Source of the DNA: Exobasidium rhododendri | Lineage: Eukaryota; Basidiomycota; Exobasidiomycetes; Exobasidiales; Exobasidiaceae | Length of the DNA stretch: 64,000 bases | Assembly: GCA_026210745.1 (NCBI GenBank) | Contig: CP110630.1 | Span: 6,634,001 to 6,698,000 of the forward strand | Direction: 5' to 3' | Part shown: piece by piece, positions 1 to 10,331 of the stretch | How positions within the stretch are numbered: position 1 is the first letter of the stretch | Layout: the number at the start of each line of letters is the position of its first letter | The notes under the pieces: model-generated | The model's input: the letters and a program-made list of their open reading frames with translations, nothing else | Told to the model about the DNA's origin: nothing | Database searches by the model: none | Program-made: the position numbers and the translations under genes

Positions 1-2
1 CC

Positions 3-284
3 AGTGTCATCACTGTGCAAGAACCGGCGTACGTTCTGCCCAACATCCACAGTCGTGCCATCGATCGAAGAGGAAGTGACAGCACGCTCGTCTCTGATGA
101 TGAATGGAGTGTCCACTACCTCGGAGAAGCGGAGGATGAGTTACAAGCCTCCCAACTACACCATCAAAACAACGCAATTCAAAACGCTGGTCGTCATTGT
201 CCTGCTCAACAGAATCGAATTGAATCAATCAACACCTACATTTGCGAGACGCACCTCACTCCAGTCGCAGCATACACACGATGA
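3..284 (+). CDS. Possible 3' end of an unidentified gene (partial)
   Basis: An open frame enters from the left edge and runs about 93 codons to a TGA. The readable part is polar and acidic (a DDEWSVHYLGEAEDEL stretch), then Gln/His/Asn rich, which suits a disordered C-terminal tail. No domain is recognisable and no start lies in the window. The final residues could be read-through past an unseen splice site. It points towards the minus-strand kinase gene, so the pair would be convergent. The sequence to the left of the window would decide whether this is real coding sequence. Confidence 0.35.
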   Translation, partial: SVITVQEPAYVLPNIHSRAIDRRGSDSTLVSDDEWSVHYLGEAEDELQASQLHHQNNAIQNAGRHCPAQQNRIESINTYICETHLTPVAAYTR

Positions 285-566
285 TCCTACGTCCCAGCAT
301 ATCGGCATGGCTTTGCTTCCACTTCGACTCCGACTCCTTCCTTTTTGGAATGGCATGACAACTTTTATGAGACCCTCGAACGATATCTATTACGCCCACG
401 TTTTGCTTCCACGATACTACTATACACTGTGTATATGCCACTTGCTCCCCCTTCTCCCTCTCAGCTCTTTGCAGCATTGTATTATTTAATGCTTCGGCAG
501 AACCTTTTCTGTTTCCTAGAAAAGCCAGAAATGAATATTTTGAACTCTCGTTTCCTTCCCTGCTCT

Positions 567-1424
567 CTACTCTGCCCCTTTCCAAAGGATGTCTTCTATG
601 CTCTTTATTCGGGTTGCTGGCTCCATGACGTGCTGCAGAAGGTATCGTCCATTCGGAATGTCGTTGTTGTCGGCTGCACAGTCAAGTCAGTACACGCTGT
701 ACTGACAATATCTTTCACAAAGTGTACTCTTTTTCTCTCTCTCACCTCTCCACGTCGCCTCCTCTTCATCCTTTCCAACACCGGTGGCCACATGTCGCAC
801 GATCAAACGAGCACGACTGATCACCTCATCACACTCCACTACCCATCTCTCATCATACATGGACGCAGCTCTTGCCCACTCCCCTTCATTGATGTTTGCA
901 TACAGACCTTCAAAGATGACGAAGCGGTGGTGAGATGAGATCTGTATGTCGCCAGCGATTGGGTCTTTCAGCCGATGAGAAAAGGAAGGGGCTTCCATCG
1001 TTGCGTCTGCTGGCAATGACCGCACTTTCGCGACAAAGTCAGCAAAGGCCTGTAGGAATGAGAGTGATTTCAACGTTGAGGAGGATCTGACGACCAAAAC
1101 TTCACGACTCCAACGGCATCTCACCTTGCCGTCAAAAGTCCAAGCCGCACCTCGTTTATCCCTCGCCAGCTGTGGGTCTGGCATAGCTTCCAGCTGAGCT
1201 CGTGTGAGATGCCAGCCGTCCATTCCTACGACGATAGCGACTTCCCCCTCTTCTCCTCCATTAAGTCGCGAGATGACGTGCCTTGCGAGCTGACTCTTGC
1301 CGCTCCCTGGAACACCGCATAGACCGACTAGGATCCTCTCCTCTCGGTGTGCATGCGATGCCGAGGACGTCTCATTGGCCCGACGGAGCAGACCTTCGAC
1401 CAATCTTGCGACCACTTCATCCAT
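567..1424 (-). CDS. Uridine kinase/phosphoribulokinase-family P-loop kinase (Yfh7-like)
   Basis: The spliced product has 236 residues. The Walker A motif GVPGSGKS sits at about residues 37-44. It is followed by a GMDGWHLT substrate-side motif and a DKRGAAWTFD stretch, then FEGLYA and RHVATGVGKDEEEATWRA. The last exon gives DNNDIPNGRYLLQH and a conserved-looking end. This order is that of the fungal Yfh7/uridine-kinase-like NTPases, small cytosolic or mitochondrial ATP-dependent kinases whose physiological substrate is not settled. I read two introns: 1050-1124 (75 nt, stop-free and in frame, so an unspliced reading stays open) and 674-745. Splicing the second restores the conserved W-R-A-D-N-N-D-I-P-N-G segment, which is strong support. 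The start is the only ATG ahead of the P-loop. The gene is divergent from the lactonase-like gene, 205 bp away. Confidence 0.85.
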
Positions 1425-1629
1425 CCCTTAGCTCGCCAGACGAAGAGCCAGTCCTGTCTTATAATTTAGATTTAAAGAAGGGTCGGAGACAACTGCTCCG
1501 ATCGGGAGAATAACGCGCTGAGAAGAACCCTAAAGTGGGGGAATTGTAGTTTCTGGACCTGTAGCTTTCCTGCTGTAACAACTACGACCAACTTCTGACG
1601 CCCGACACCTGAGTAGCGAGAGCAAGAAC
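1425..1629. promoter_or_regulatory. Divergent intergenic region between kinase and lactonase genes
   Basis: These 205 bp separate the start codons of two oppositely oriented genes, so both promoters and 5' leaders must lie here or overlap the neighbouring gene. I see no clear TATA box or shared operator. Confidence 0.5.
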
Positions 1630-3038
1630 ATGAGCTGCTCTTCTCCATTGCCTTCGACGTCATCTATCCTTGGCACCGCCGCCGCCTCTTCGTCCTTTAT
1701 CTGTCCGCGGATCCGTCACTTTGTCAGTGGGACGTTCAACAGTCCATTCCTACACCTCTTTTCTTTCGACACCTTGACTCGATCTCTCTCGCTCTTGTCG
1801 ACCTTGCCAGGGTATGGTCCGCACTCTTTCCTGACGGTAGGCAGAACATCGAATGCAGGAGCTGGAATCTTGGTAGACACAGTGTATGCAACGACATGGG
1901 CAGAAACGCCAGAGCTCATTGCTTGGCGAGTCAATTGGGACCAACAGGAAGTGAAGGGACTGGAATGGCTCGGGAACGTACCGATCAGTGAGTCCCAGAA
2001 GCTGTGTGTGATCTGTTTTCAAGGGATGTACAATCTGATCAAGTATCTTGATAAAAATGTACAACAGCTGCTACTTCGTCCTACGTTCACGTCCAGCCAC
2101 CGGCCTATGCATCTCTGACCAGCCCCTCCTTTGGCGTCCCCGCGTCGACGTCAAAGTACCTCTTCTCGGCTGGTGGTCCCACGGGAGAGATGCACAAGAT
2201 TGATAGCGAGACCGGTGCCTTGCTTAATAAGGAACAAGAGATTCTGTTCCTGAGAGGTGGTGAAAAGGACTTGGCGAAAGCAGACAAGACTCGTAAAGCA
2301 TTACGATACGGAGCTCATAACGTCGATGTTGGACCTCATAATCTAGCATACATTGCCGATGTGGGAAGAAACTCGATCCTCGTCTATTCTTATGATCCAT
2401 CATCTGGTCACTTGAGCTTTCTGAATGAAGTGCCTTCGCCGAGTGATCACGACGGACCTCGACATGTGGCACCTTCCTACTCTGGAAAACATGTGTTCAT
2501 GGTGACGGAGCATACATCATTCGTGGACGTCTTTCGAATAGACTCACCGGCAAAAGGAACACTATCCCACGTACAGCGTGTCTCGATCTTGCCAGATGAT
2601 GGTAGTCATCAGAATAAAGATTATCGCGGTGACACTGTACGACTGAGCCCCGATGGCAAGAGCCTCTTTGCTACTACGAGAGGAATGATACCGAGCATCA
2701 AGGGCTACGTCAAGGTGTGGGATGTAGAGGAAGGAAAGTCCTCTTCGTCATCGACTGTACTGTCCGAAAAGCTCATCTATCAGACTCGTAACAGTGGTGG
2801 AAAGGCCAATGCAATCGAATTTGCGCCTCGGTATGCCTCGCCATCATCATCAGCTGCTGCTACTCGCGATGCAGGGGAGGGATCGCGAGACTATGCTGTC
2901 CTCACCGATGATCAGGAGGGGTACGTCAGCGTGCTCGAATGGAATGGGCGTGACCTGCAGGACGTTGCGACTATCAAACTGCCCAGTCTAGACAGTGGCG
3001 AAGCACAAGGAGCGAGTCAAGCAGTCTGGCTCTCATAG
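1630..3038 (+). CDS. Lactonase-type seven-bladed beta-propeller (carboxy-cis,cis-muconate cyclase-like)
   Basis: Two exons (1630-1987 and 2068-3038; 80-nt GT-AG intron) encode 442 residues. After a short Ser/Ala-rich N-terminus the protein shows propeller-blade repeats: FVSGTFNSPFLHLFSFD near the start, then KYLFSAGGP, GAHNVDVGPHNLAYIADVGRNSILVYSYD, DGPRHVAPSYSGKHVFMVTEH and RLSPDGKSLFATTRG. These are typical of the lactonase / 3-carboxy-cis,cis-muconate lactonizing family (Neurospora CMLE fold), which acts on aromatic-degradation lactones in the beta-ketoadipate route. Many fungal members have no proven substrate, so only the fold assignment is firm. Splicing at 1988 joins the two halves in frame. 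No signal peptide is evident. The 3' end lies 54 bp from the convergent NUP192 stop. Confidence 0.82.
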
Positions 3039-3092
3039 AGAGTTGCAGTGGTGGTAGTATCTCCCATTCATTCATTTGTATTATTAAAGTCT

Positions 3093-6000
3093 CTAAATTA
3101 CATCAAGCTTCTCCAAAAGCGTTCCCTGCAACTTCCTCGCCGTCATGGAAAGAAACGCTCGCCTCTCTTCTGCAGAAGCGACGCCACTCGCGCTTTGTAA
3201 GGAAGCGATCACTTGACTTAGCTTTTCCAGCACCTTGGAAACGATCCTATTTCCTTCTCGAATCAGCGTCGCCGTTTCATCACCACCACCAATGACGCTG
3301 GGTGTCACGCTCCTCCTCAAGGAAGAAGACGTCATCGTAGCCAAAAGATCTGTTGACGTCTGGTGATGATTCTGGTGACTTTGGAGCCGCGTTTCCAACT
3401 CGATATAGTAGTCAAAGTGTCGGAAGAGCAGTATCAAGAGCATTTCGATGCAGTTCAGATTGAAGGATAGCTTCGACAGTAGCGCAGATTGCTGAACTTT
3501 GAACTTGTGCACGGCATACGATTTTCTCTTTGCTGGCGCCACTTCCTCCACCTCCTTGCCTAGCACGTCGATCCACTCGTCCAGTCGTATCGAATCAGCA
3601 CTCTCCAGTATACCCTGTACTTTGTCGAGCTGCAACAAGTTGACGTTACTATGACTTACAAATTCATCCAGAGAAGCCAAAGCGATGCCCAAACTAGCAA
3701 TGTGTGGCTGCCTCGTAGAGTGAAGACCGTACCTCCCTGTATTGTCGAATTCATCTGCCACGATCCCACCCCGATTACTTGCATGTGTGAACAGTGAAGC
3801 AGTGAAACAGGGGCGTACTCGCTTCCTTGCTTCGTCGCCTACACCACGATACTCGCTCGCCTTTGCGAGGTAAGCCAAGAGCGTTGTGAGGAACCTTCGA
3901 ACGCATTGACTAGCATGGACGTCGAACACGCTTTGCTCCGACTCTTGATCTTCTGACAAAGATCCAGGTGCCAATTGGCTTGCATCCTCTCGTTCGACTT
4001 CCGTATGCGGCAGAACTCTGCTCCTCCAGTTGTCCTCGTACAGGAAGCTGGCACTGAGAGCGAGGATAGAGTTGTGAAAGGAGGAGAGGGGATTTGGCGG
4101 TGCCAGAGCTTCATCGTCGAGGATCGGTAGCACAAACGTAAATAGTTGAATGAGAAGTTGAGCTTGGTCGATGGTCGAGAGGCTGACCACGTCCGATGTT
4201 GCATTCTTTAGCGAGACGAGCAGAGTGTTGCGATGAGCTTGCAAGAACGACAGTGCTTGCCGAGGAGCGGAGTGAGCGACAGAGTTGCCTCCCAGTCGAA
4301 GGCTCAAATTGGGCGTCCTGCCACTATTGTTACTATTCATACTGCCGCTGGTGAGACTGGCCAGGATACTGACGCTCAATTGCAACGCAGGCAGCAGGAG
4401 CGCTTCGTAACGGCTTGCTACACCTGGTACAAAGCTGTCCAGCTCATCGTATTCTTGCTTCTGCGCATACTGATAGTCTTGCTGAGGTCGAGCTTGCAGA
4501 AAGTCCACTTGAGACAGAACATCGAACACTTTGCCTTCTAGCAGCTTTTCCGCTCCCTGCTTCGACTGTGCCAGACGGTTAAAGAAGGCCATCGTAGACT
4601 CGTAGACGTACAGAGCGTTCAGGCTGCTAGGATCAGGTCGTAGGATCTTTTGCAGATCGAGATCCATCTCTCGTAAGTTGGCTACGAAGCTCTTCAGGTA
4701 GCCTTTCCTGTGAAGGATGTCGAGGAGCACATTGCGAGACGATGAGTTAATGCTGCTGCTGCTGGTACTGCGTTGTTGTAGTGAGCTGAGTCGATCAAAG
4801 AGGGTGAACGAGACTGTTCTCCAGACGTCAGATGCGTCCAAGGCATCCCTTGCGATGATAGGCACCAGTCTCTCAGCGTGGGATAGTAGCAGCGTCCTAC
4901 TCCTGCTGAGCAATAGACTCGATCGCTTTCCACTGCGCCGAGCATCATCACCTGCAATGGAGGAGAAGCCGGCAAAAGAGACCGAATCGTCGTCCATTTC
5001 ACTGACAGTGTCCGCATTGTCAAAGTCGTATTCGTCCCCCTCCAATTTCGATGATGACGGCGAAGACGAGTTCTTGACAAGTTGAATATAATTCACCAGA
5101 GCCGAGTACAGATTTCCCCGAGCGAGCATCGTTGTTCCGGATTCTACCATTGCTGCGATGAGATCACGCAACGTCGCCACCAGTCGATCGATTGATAGCT
5201 GATCGACGCCGTCCTCGTCCGTCTGGTCGTGTCGCAATTCCGTTAGCAGACCCAGCACAGCACCCGCAATCAAATCTAGTAATGCTGGATCACTCTCCAA
5301 GGAAGAGCCAGACAGCCTCGGTAGCAAGACAGACAAACACTCAAAGACAATGTTCGATCGACTATTCGCCTTCAGCAGACGATTCCCTCGAGTGAAGGCC
5401 ATGTCCAAGACGTTCCTCCACGATTGCATCGCACCTCTTCTAGCAAAGGCAATCACTCGATTGGCATTTCTTGCACCGATGTGCGCCAAGATCAGCATAG
5501 CGTCATGATCAAATTCTGCCCGTAATTTGCTCTCATTCAACTCTCCTCTTCTCTCCAATTCTTGTCGTGCAGCGGCGAGTAAACTGATGACAGACTTGAT
5601 GTCGAACTCGCGAGGTCCTGCAGCATTGGCACTCAAGGCTTGCGATAGGTCCAGGTTCTTCAGGATCGTCGGATTCTGAGCTATCTCTTCTCGAGCGTCA
5701 TGCCATTCGAAGTCGAAGCTGGAGAGCAGATCGAGTATGCGCATACCCCTCTTTTCGTAACGTTGACCCAATCCATCGTTGAAATCGTTGCTGTCTCCTT
5801 CCTCGTCATCGTCATCGTCGTAGTCGTCGTCGTCCTCGCCGAGGTTACTTCCCAACACGACCGAATCGTGACCTAGCAGCACTGCTATCAGCTGAGCAGC
5901 CGGTGCCCACATGCCGTCATTGCATAAAGTGTGGAGCTCGAGCGCTACGCCGCAGAGGAGATGACTACGAATGTGCAGAGAAGCAACGAGTGAGTCGACG

Positions 6001-9000
6001 GTGGTGGATAGGTGTCCGCCGTCCGGTCGAATGAGCTTGCCAAGGGAGCCTGTCTGCGTCGAAGTCCTCTTGATAGGCATATACGCCAATGCTTTCATCT
6101 GTTTGACAAAGAAGGACTCCTTTGTCCGCAAGTATCGTAGAGTCGCCGTGGATGTGAACGGATGTATGCAAAGGTTGTAGATAAGCTGATGGCACTTTTC
6201 CGCAAAGGCAGGCGACCTCTGCGAGAGTGTCAAGGTCGCCTCGTCTTGATCTGGACGTAGGAGTGTCAGAATGGCGTGCAAAGCGGAGGGTGGCGCATCG
6301 ATCGAGTTGGGATCAGGAATGATTTGGTCGTCGGCGTGGACAGCACGAAGGTCGAAGCCCAGCAGAAGGTGTGCAAGATTAGGCGCTTCCACTTCCAACC
6401 GCGTATTGACGAGCAGCAGGTCGAGGATGGCCAATCGTATGGCCTCGTTGGCGTCCGTGATAGGAGCAATGATTCCTTGAAACTCTGCATCCAGTGGGTT
6501 GTCGTCTTCACCAGCAATCTGCATCAAGGCAAGCGTCGCTTTGACATGAGAGTCCAGGTCCGTGTTGACCTCTTGCGCTTGTGCTTCCAGTCGATCTACA
6601 CAACCAGCTCGAACTACATCGGCTTCGTCGCTCATCTCCAGCAGTCCCACCAAACGATTCATCTTGCGATTGTAGCCCATCTCTCCAAATCGATCCACCC
6701 CACTGAAGGCAGAACTTCGAGCAAGTAAGCCCAAAATTCGCACCGCCAACAAAGCGATGTCGTCTCTGTCGCAGTTGATGTAGAGCGCGACCTGCACAAC
6801 ACTCTGATGGGCATGCAGTAGTAGTGTATCCAACGGCGAATATGACGATATATGTCCCACCTTTGTCACCAGGTCCTTGACAGCAAAGCGCCCACCGGAA
6901 GCAGGGATCACTGCATCGCTCAAAGTGGGCAGCAGGAGTTGCAGAAAGATGTCTTGAATGCGCAGTACTCTTTGAATGATTCGGAGGCAGAGTCGGACGG
7001 AATTGGAGTAGTAGAGTGTGTTGGCCCGATTCGTGTTGATGATCTGATATCCTGCAGGAGTTCCTGGCAAGCCATTGTTGGGATTGAGTATGCTGAGAAT
7101 CTCTTGCAGCAGCTTTCCGCCCGTCAGGATTCTTTTCATGATGCTGAAGCCTGAATGTGACACCAGCGCTGCTAGTGCTACTCCATTTGTGCTGCTCGGT
7201 TCGTCTGAGAGAAGACTGGAAAGGTCGTACGAAGCAAGACACCTCTCCACAAAGTCTAGACAAGCAGAAGTCACTCGCCATCGCTCTGCTGGTTCAGAGT
7301 ACTCTCTTGATCCGGCAGGCAGAAAGACAGTCTCAATGACGAAGGAGACATACGGATCTAGACCAGGCGCACGCTGACCCTGTCCAAGACCAAAATCGAT
7401 ACCCTGTTGAGCATGGACAGTGACGCTGGACCCAACAGCAGCAGTGATGGGATTGTCGCGTTGACGACTGGGAACGTGAACGAGCGACTTGAGGAAGTTG
7501 ACAAAGCTTGTGGTGGCCGGATATATTCGGGCAGGGGTCTCCACCATTTGGAGATCGTGAAAGGCGCCCAAAAAGTTGGAGGAGGAGGAGGAGGAGGTGA
7601 TGCGTTGGTTGCCGCCGCCCGAAGAGAAAGAAGGGGCAGAACCGAGCGCTTGGGTGTTCTCCAACATCGACCACAGTTGTGACGTGATCTTTGCAAAGTG
7701 ATTCCCAGTAGGATGAGCAAAGGCAGCCAGGGCGTCCAGGATCGACGCCTTCACTTCGATGATAATAGGGCAGGTGTAGAGCGAGAACAACCTTGGAACT
7801 AGTTCGTAAGTCGACTGCTGGTACAGTGCCTCACGAGCGGCAACGCTGTAAAAGGCCACATTGCGTAATAGTCGAAAGAAGCCTCGGAGGAGAATAGCGT
7901 CGCTGGGAGACATTGCATGCGATGCAGAGGAAAGAAGATTACCGTAACCTTGGTGATTCGTCGTGCTAGACGACGAAGCGCGGTAGCTTTCAATATACTG
8001 CTGCACCCAGTCAAAAAGTTTACTCCATGAGACCAGTCTCCCCTGCGACAGAAAACCAGTACCGCTTGAAGACGTGAGTTGAGGGGCGCTGGAATCTCCA
8101 GATGATAGGAGAGAGTACGCTTGCCAGGCGCAGTTGTTCCCTCCTGCCAGGGAAGCAAGCATCTCAAATAGTGCTCTTTGATGGCCAGTCTCGCGGACTT
8201 CAATAGCCCAATTGAGAAATCTCGTCCCCTTTCCCTCTGCTCCTTGCCAGAACGGTAGACCAGACTCAGGTCGAGCACGACAGAGAAGCGCAACGATATC
8301 AAAGAGAGCTTCGATGTCGTACCTCCTTGGTGGTGGCTCTGATCCTCCTCGAGAGTAATCGGTGCCTCTGCTACTTGCAAAAGCAGAGTCTTCCTCATAT
8401 CGTTGCAATTTGCGAAGGCTCGGCAGCATGACGGTGGTGAGGCTGAGGATGAGATCTTGTATCTGAACAAGTACATACTCTTGAAACTCTGCATCAATTT
8501 CAAATTCCGCTTCAGTCTCTTCGCTCCACTTGGACGCTATCGCTTCGTTGACATCATTCTCTTCCCCTTCCAGAGCGTCGATTTGTCGCTGGCGAAATGC
8601 CAAGACCTTCAGGACGAGAAAGTAGAAGGCATCTTTCGAGATCGCATCTAAAAATAGCTTCTGCGTACTGTCTTGCTGTAGCTTTAATTCGTTCGTGATA
8701 CCGGGGCTTCTCTTTGTAGCTTCGACTAGGAACAGACACCACTGCAGAACAGCCACGCTCTTGATCTGAGGAAGCTTCCACGCTTTTGTGGTGAGATCGG
8801 CGTGTATCTGCTTGACAAAATTTCGATCGTCGATCAGGTCAACCTGTGGAAGGCCAGAAGAAAGCTCCTCTTCTTCGCTCGGTAGCTCTAGTGCGTTGAG
8901 CAGCGTTGTCAAAATGTAAATGACCATGGCATCTGCTTGATCCTTTTCTTCCACGAGCGCTAACCAGTTGCCCAATGCCAATATTCCCCGGGAGGAGAGA

Positions 9001-9803
9001 CACTTTGAGACCGACAGCAAGTATAGTATGAGACCCAACTTTTGCCTCTCCTGCCTCATCATCTTGATTCTTTCCAGCTGTATCTCGTCTCCTAATCCCT
9101 GTTGCTGAGCATTCACGCTCTGTAATATCTGCTTAGTTTTCTCCATTTGACTTTTGACATCATCAATCTCCTTGAGTATCCTGTCTGGTAGTGACACCTT
9201 TCCAGCAAGAAGAGAATCGACGAGTTGTCTCATTTTTGCTCCCAGTTTTCTCGAAGCCAAGTCGTCTTCTCTTGACAGGGTCGCTGCTCCTCCAATCAGG
9301 TCTTGTAAACATTGGAAAGCTGCCAATCTCTCCCTGTGGAACAATATGCAAGCCACCTCCATAGCGCTCCTGCCCCATTTCGCCCTTGCTTCGAGTCCTG
9401 CTTGCAGAAGAGAAGCGGCATATCGTTCTGAGACGTCCAAATGCTGTGTCAAGGCGAGTGTTTGTTGTGCAAAATCGTCATTCAAGTCGTGTACCTTTCC
9501 CTCAATCGTTACCTTGCCTGTTTTTTTTTGATTGCGATGATTGACAGAGACGAACAACGTAAGCAAGCGTGCAGGTTGAGACTGGACCTTCTCACCTATC
9601 TCCCCAAACTCACCAGACTGTATCTCCTTCCTCTCCGCCTCATTGGGTTTCTTCGCACGAGCAAGATCGACCAATTCTGCTCTGCTACGATCGATGGCGA
9701 TATACCAATCATTCGAGTTGGCTACTCTTGCTGGACTTGCGATCGAATCCTTCAGCACTCTATGCAGCTTCTCAAAATGAGAAGGCACGAAAGCCGCCGC
9801 CAT
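3093..9803 (-). CDS. NUP192: Nucleoporin Nup192/Nup205 (inner ring of the nuclear pore)
   Basis: The product is about 2204 residues, an all-helical scaffold protein and the largest protein here. Nup192 is an inner-ring adaptor of the nuclear pore complex that binds Nic96 and Nup53. Family hallmarks are the N-terminal FEKLHRVLKDSI region, the conserved SGKVTIEGKVHDLNDDFAQQ block and the ASLLQAGLEARAKWGRSA block, followed by helical repeats to the C-terminus. I place a 96-nt stop-free intron at 9518-9613 (donor gtgagt, A-rich acceptor ...aacag). Removing it produces the conserved SGK-V-T-I-EGK join. I chose the ATG at 9803 (MAAAFVPSHF). An upstream in-frame ATG at 9947 would add 48 residues encoded by a CA/TG repeat, which look like leader sequence. 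An acidic DDDD loop encoded near 5800-5840 interrupts the helices. The protein is longer than yeast Nup192, as is usual in basidiomycetes. Confidence 0.93.
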   Translation of the reverse strand: MAAAFVPSHFEKLHRVLKDSIASPARVANSNDWYIAIDRSRAELVDLARAKKPNEAERKEIQSGEFGEIGEKVQSQPARLLTLFVSVNHRNQKKTGKVTIEGKVHDLNDDFAQQTLALTQHLDVSERYAASLLQAGLEARAKWGRSAMEVACILFHRERLAAFQCLQDLIGGAATLSREDDLASRKLGAKMRQLVDSLLAGKVSLPDRILKEIDDVKSQMEKTKQILQSVNAQQQGLGDEIQLERIKMMRQERQKLGLILYLLSVSKCLSSRGILALGNWLALVEEKDQADAMVIYILTTLLNALELPSEEEELSSGLPQVDLIDDRNFVKQIHADLTTKAWKLPQIKSVAVLQWCLFLVEATKRSPGITNELKLQQDSTQKLFLDAISKDAFYFLVLKVLAFRQRQIDALEGEENDVNEAIASKWSEETEAEFEIDAEFQEYVLVQIQDLILSLTTVMLPSLRKLQRYEEDSAFASSRGTDYSRGGSEPPPRRYDIEALFDIVALLCRARPESGLPFWQGAEGKGTRFLNWAIEVRETGHQRALFEMLASLAGGNNCAWQAYSLLSSGDSSAPQLTSSSGTGFLSQGRLVSWSKLFDWVQQYIESYRASSSSTTNHQGYGNLLSSASHAMSPSDAILLRGFFRLLRNVAFYSVAAREALYQQSTYELVPRLFSLYTCPIIIEVKASILDALAAFAHPTGNHFAKITSQLWSMLENTQALGSAPSFSSGGGNQRITSSSSSSNFLGAFHDLQMVETPARIYPATTSFVNFLKSLVHVPSRQRDNPITAAVGSSVTVHAQQGIDFGLGQGQRAPGLDPYVSFVIETVFLPAGSREYSEPAERWRVTSACLDFVERCLASYDLSSLLSDEPSSTNGVALAALVSHSGFSIMKRILTGGKLLQEILSILNPNNGLPGTPAGYQIINTNRANTLYYSNSVRLCLRIIQRVLRIQDIFLQLLLPTLSDAVIPASGGRFAVKDLVTKVGHISSYSPLDTLLLHAHQSVVQVALYINCDRDDIALLAVRILGLLARSSAFSGVDRFGEMGYNRKMNRLVGLLEMSDEADVVRAGCVDRLEAQAQEVNTDLDSHVKATLALMQIAGEDDNPLDAEFQGIIAPITDANEAIRLAILDLLLVNTRLEVEAPNLAHLLLGFDLRAVHADDQIIPDPNSIDAPPSALHAILTLLRPDQDEATLTLSQRSPAFAEKCHQLIYNLCIHPFTSTATLRYLRTKESFFVKQMKALAYMPIKRTSTQTGSLGKLIRPDGGHLSTTVDSLVASLHIRSHLLCGVALELHTLCNDGMWAPAAQLIAVLLGHDSVVLGSNLGEDDDDYDDDDDEEGDSNDFNDGLGQRYEKRGMRILDLLSSFDFEWHDAREEIAQNPTILKNLDLSQALSANAAGPREFDIKSVISLLAAARQELERRGELNESKLRAEFDHDAMLILAHIGARNANRVIAFARRGAMQSWRNVLDMAFTRGNRLLKANSRSNIVFECLSVLLPRLSGSSLESDPALLDLIAGAVLGLLTELRHDQTDEDGVDQLSIDRLVATLRDLIAAMVESGTTMLARGNLYSALVNYIQLVKNSSSPSSSKLEGDEYDFDNADTVSEMDDDSVSFAGFSSIAGDDARRSGKRSSLLLSRSRTLLLSHAERLVPIIARDALDASDVWRTVSFTLFDRLSSLQQRSTSSSSINSSSRNVLLDILHRKGYLKSFVANLREMDLDLQKILRPDPSSLNALYVYESTMAFFNRLAQSKQGAEKLLEGKVFDVLSQVDFLQARPQQDYQYAQKQEYDELDSFVPGVASRYEALLLPALQLSVSILASLTSGSMNSNNSGRTPNLSLRLGGNSVAHSAPRQALSFLQAHRNTLLVSLKNATSDVVSLSTIDQAQLLIQLFTFVLPILDDEALAPPNPLSSFHNSILALSASFLYEDNWRSRVLPHTEVEREDASQLAPGSLSEDQESEQSVFDVHASQCVRRFLTTLLAYLAKASEYRGVGDEARKRVRPCFTASLFTHASNRGGIVADEFDNTGRYGLHSTRQPHIASLGIALASLDEFVSHSNVNLLQLDKVQGILESADSIRLDEWIDVLGKEVEEVAPAKRKSYAVHKFKVQQSALLSKLSFNLNCIEMLLILLFRHFDYYIELETRLQSHQNHHQTSTDLLATMTSSSLRRSVTPSVIGGGDETATLIREGNRIVSKVLEKLSQVIASLQSASGVASAEERRAFLSMTARKLQGTLLEKLDVI

Positions 9804-10331
9804 GATCACAAGAGACGGTGGAACACGATAGGAGAGTACTGAGATGAAAGGCGAAAGAAGCGCACACACACACGCACACACGCAATTCAGAAGTGCCAAC
9901 TTAACGAGAGGAAGAAAGCAGGTCGAGGAAGGCATCGCGTCAAGCAAGCTTACCTAAGCAGTCAAGGAGATGCACACCGACTACAGCCGCCTGAGGCATC
10001 TGCTTTCTCGCGACGCACATATTCCAAGCGGGGCAGACTTGAGAGCATCAGTGTACGGGTCACGCTAACGAAGGTGAACGTTTACGTCGGTCGAGACAGG
10101 ACTAGACAAGAAAAGCGTGAAGGCCTTTGACTGAAAAACAGGGGTAAAGTGCTAAGAAGTGGACTGGGCTGCAATTCAAGGAAGCTGCATCAGATATGAA
10201 AGACTGAAAGAGAGGAAAGGGAGGTACATTGCTGCCACTGCCACTGCGCGAGAACGCCTATTTGCAATGAGCAAGACTGAAAGGTAGTGCGAAGAAGTAG
10301 TCAGTATAGCGATCTGTGTTCCATCTCATTC
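9804..10331. other. Intergenic: NUP192 leader/promoter and 3' UTR of the SLT gene
   Basis: Both flanking genes are on the minus strand. The stretch next to NUP192 holds a (CA)n-type run near 9865-9890, and the rest is unremarkable mixed sequence. No ORF, RNA gene or repeat is supported. Confidence 0.5.

Noticed and set aside
1050-1124. Open reading through the kinase intron (also 9518-9613 and 44453-44533) as coding sequence
   Set aside because: These stop-free, three-fold introns have full donor/acceptor signals, and their removal restores conserved family sequence; the open frame is incidental.
6508-8503. Minus-strand alternative frames of 234-257 codons within NUP192
   Set aside because: They overlap the conserved NUP192 frame and contain no domain.
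9804-9947. N-terminal 48-residue extension of NUP192 with a hydrophobic Cys/Val/Leu run
   Set aside because: The run is encoded by a CA/TG microsatellite and has no counterpart in Nup192; the downstream ATG begins the conserved sequence.
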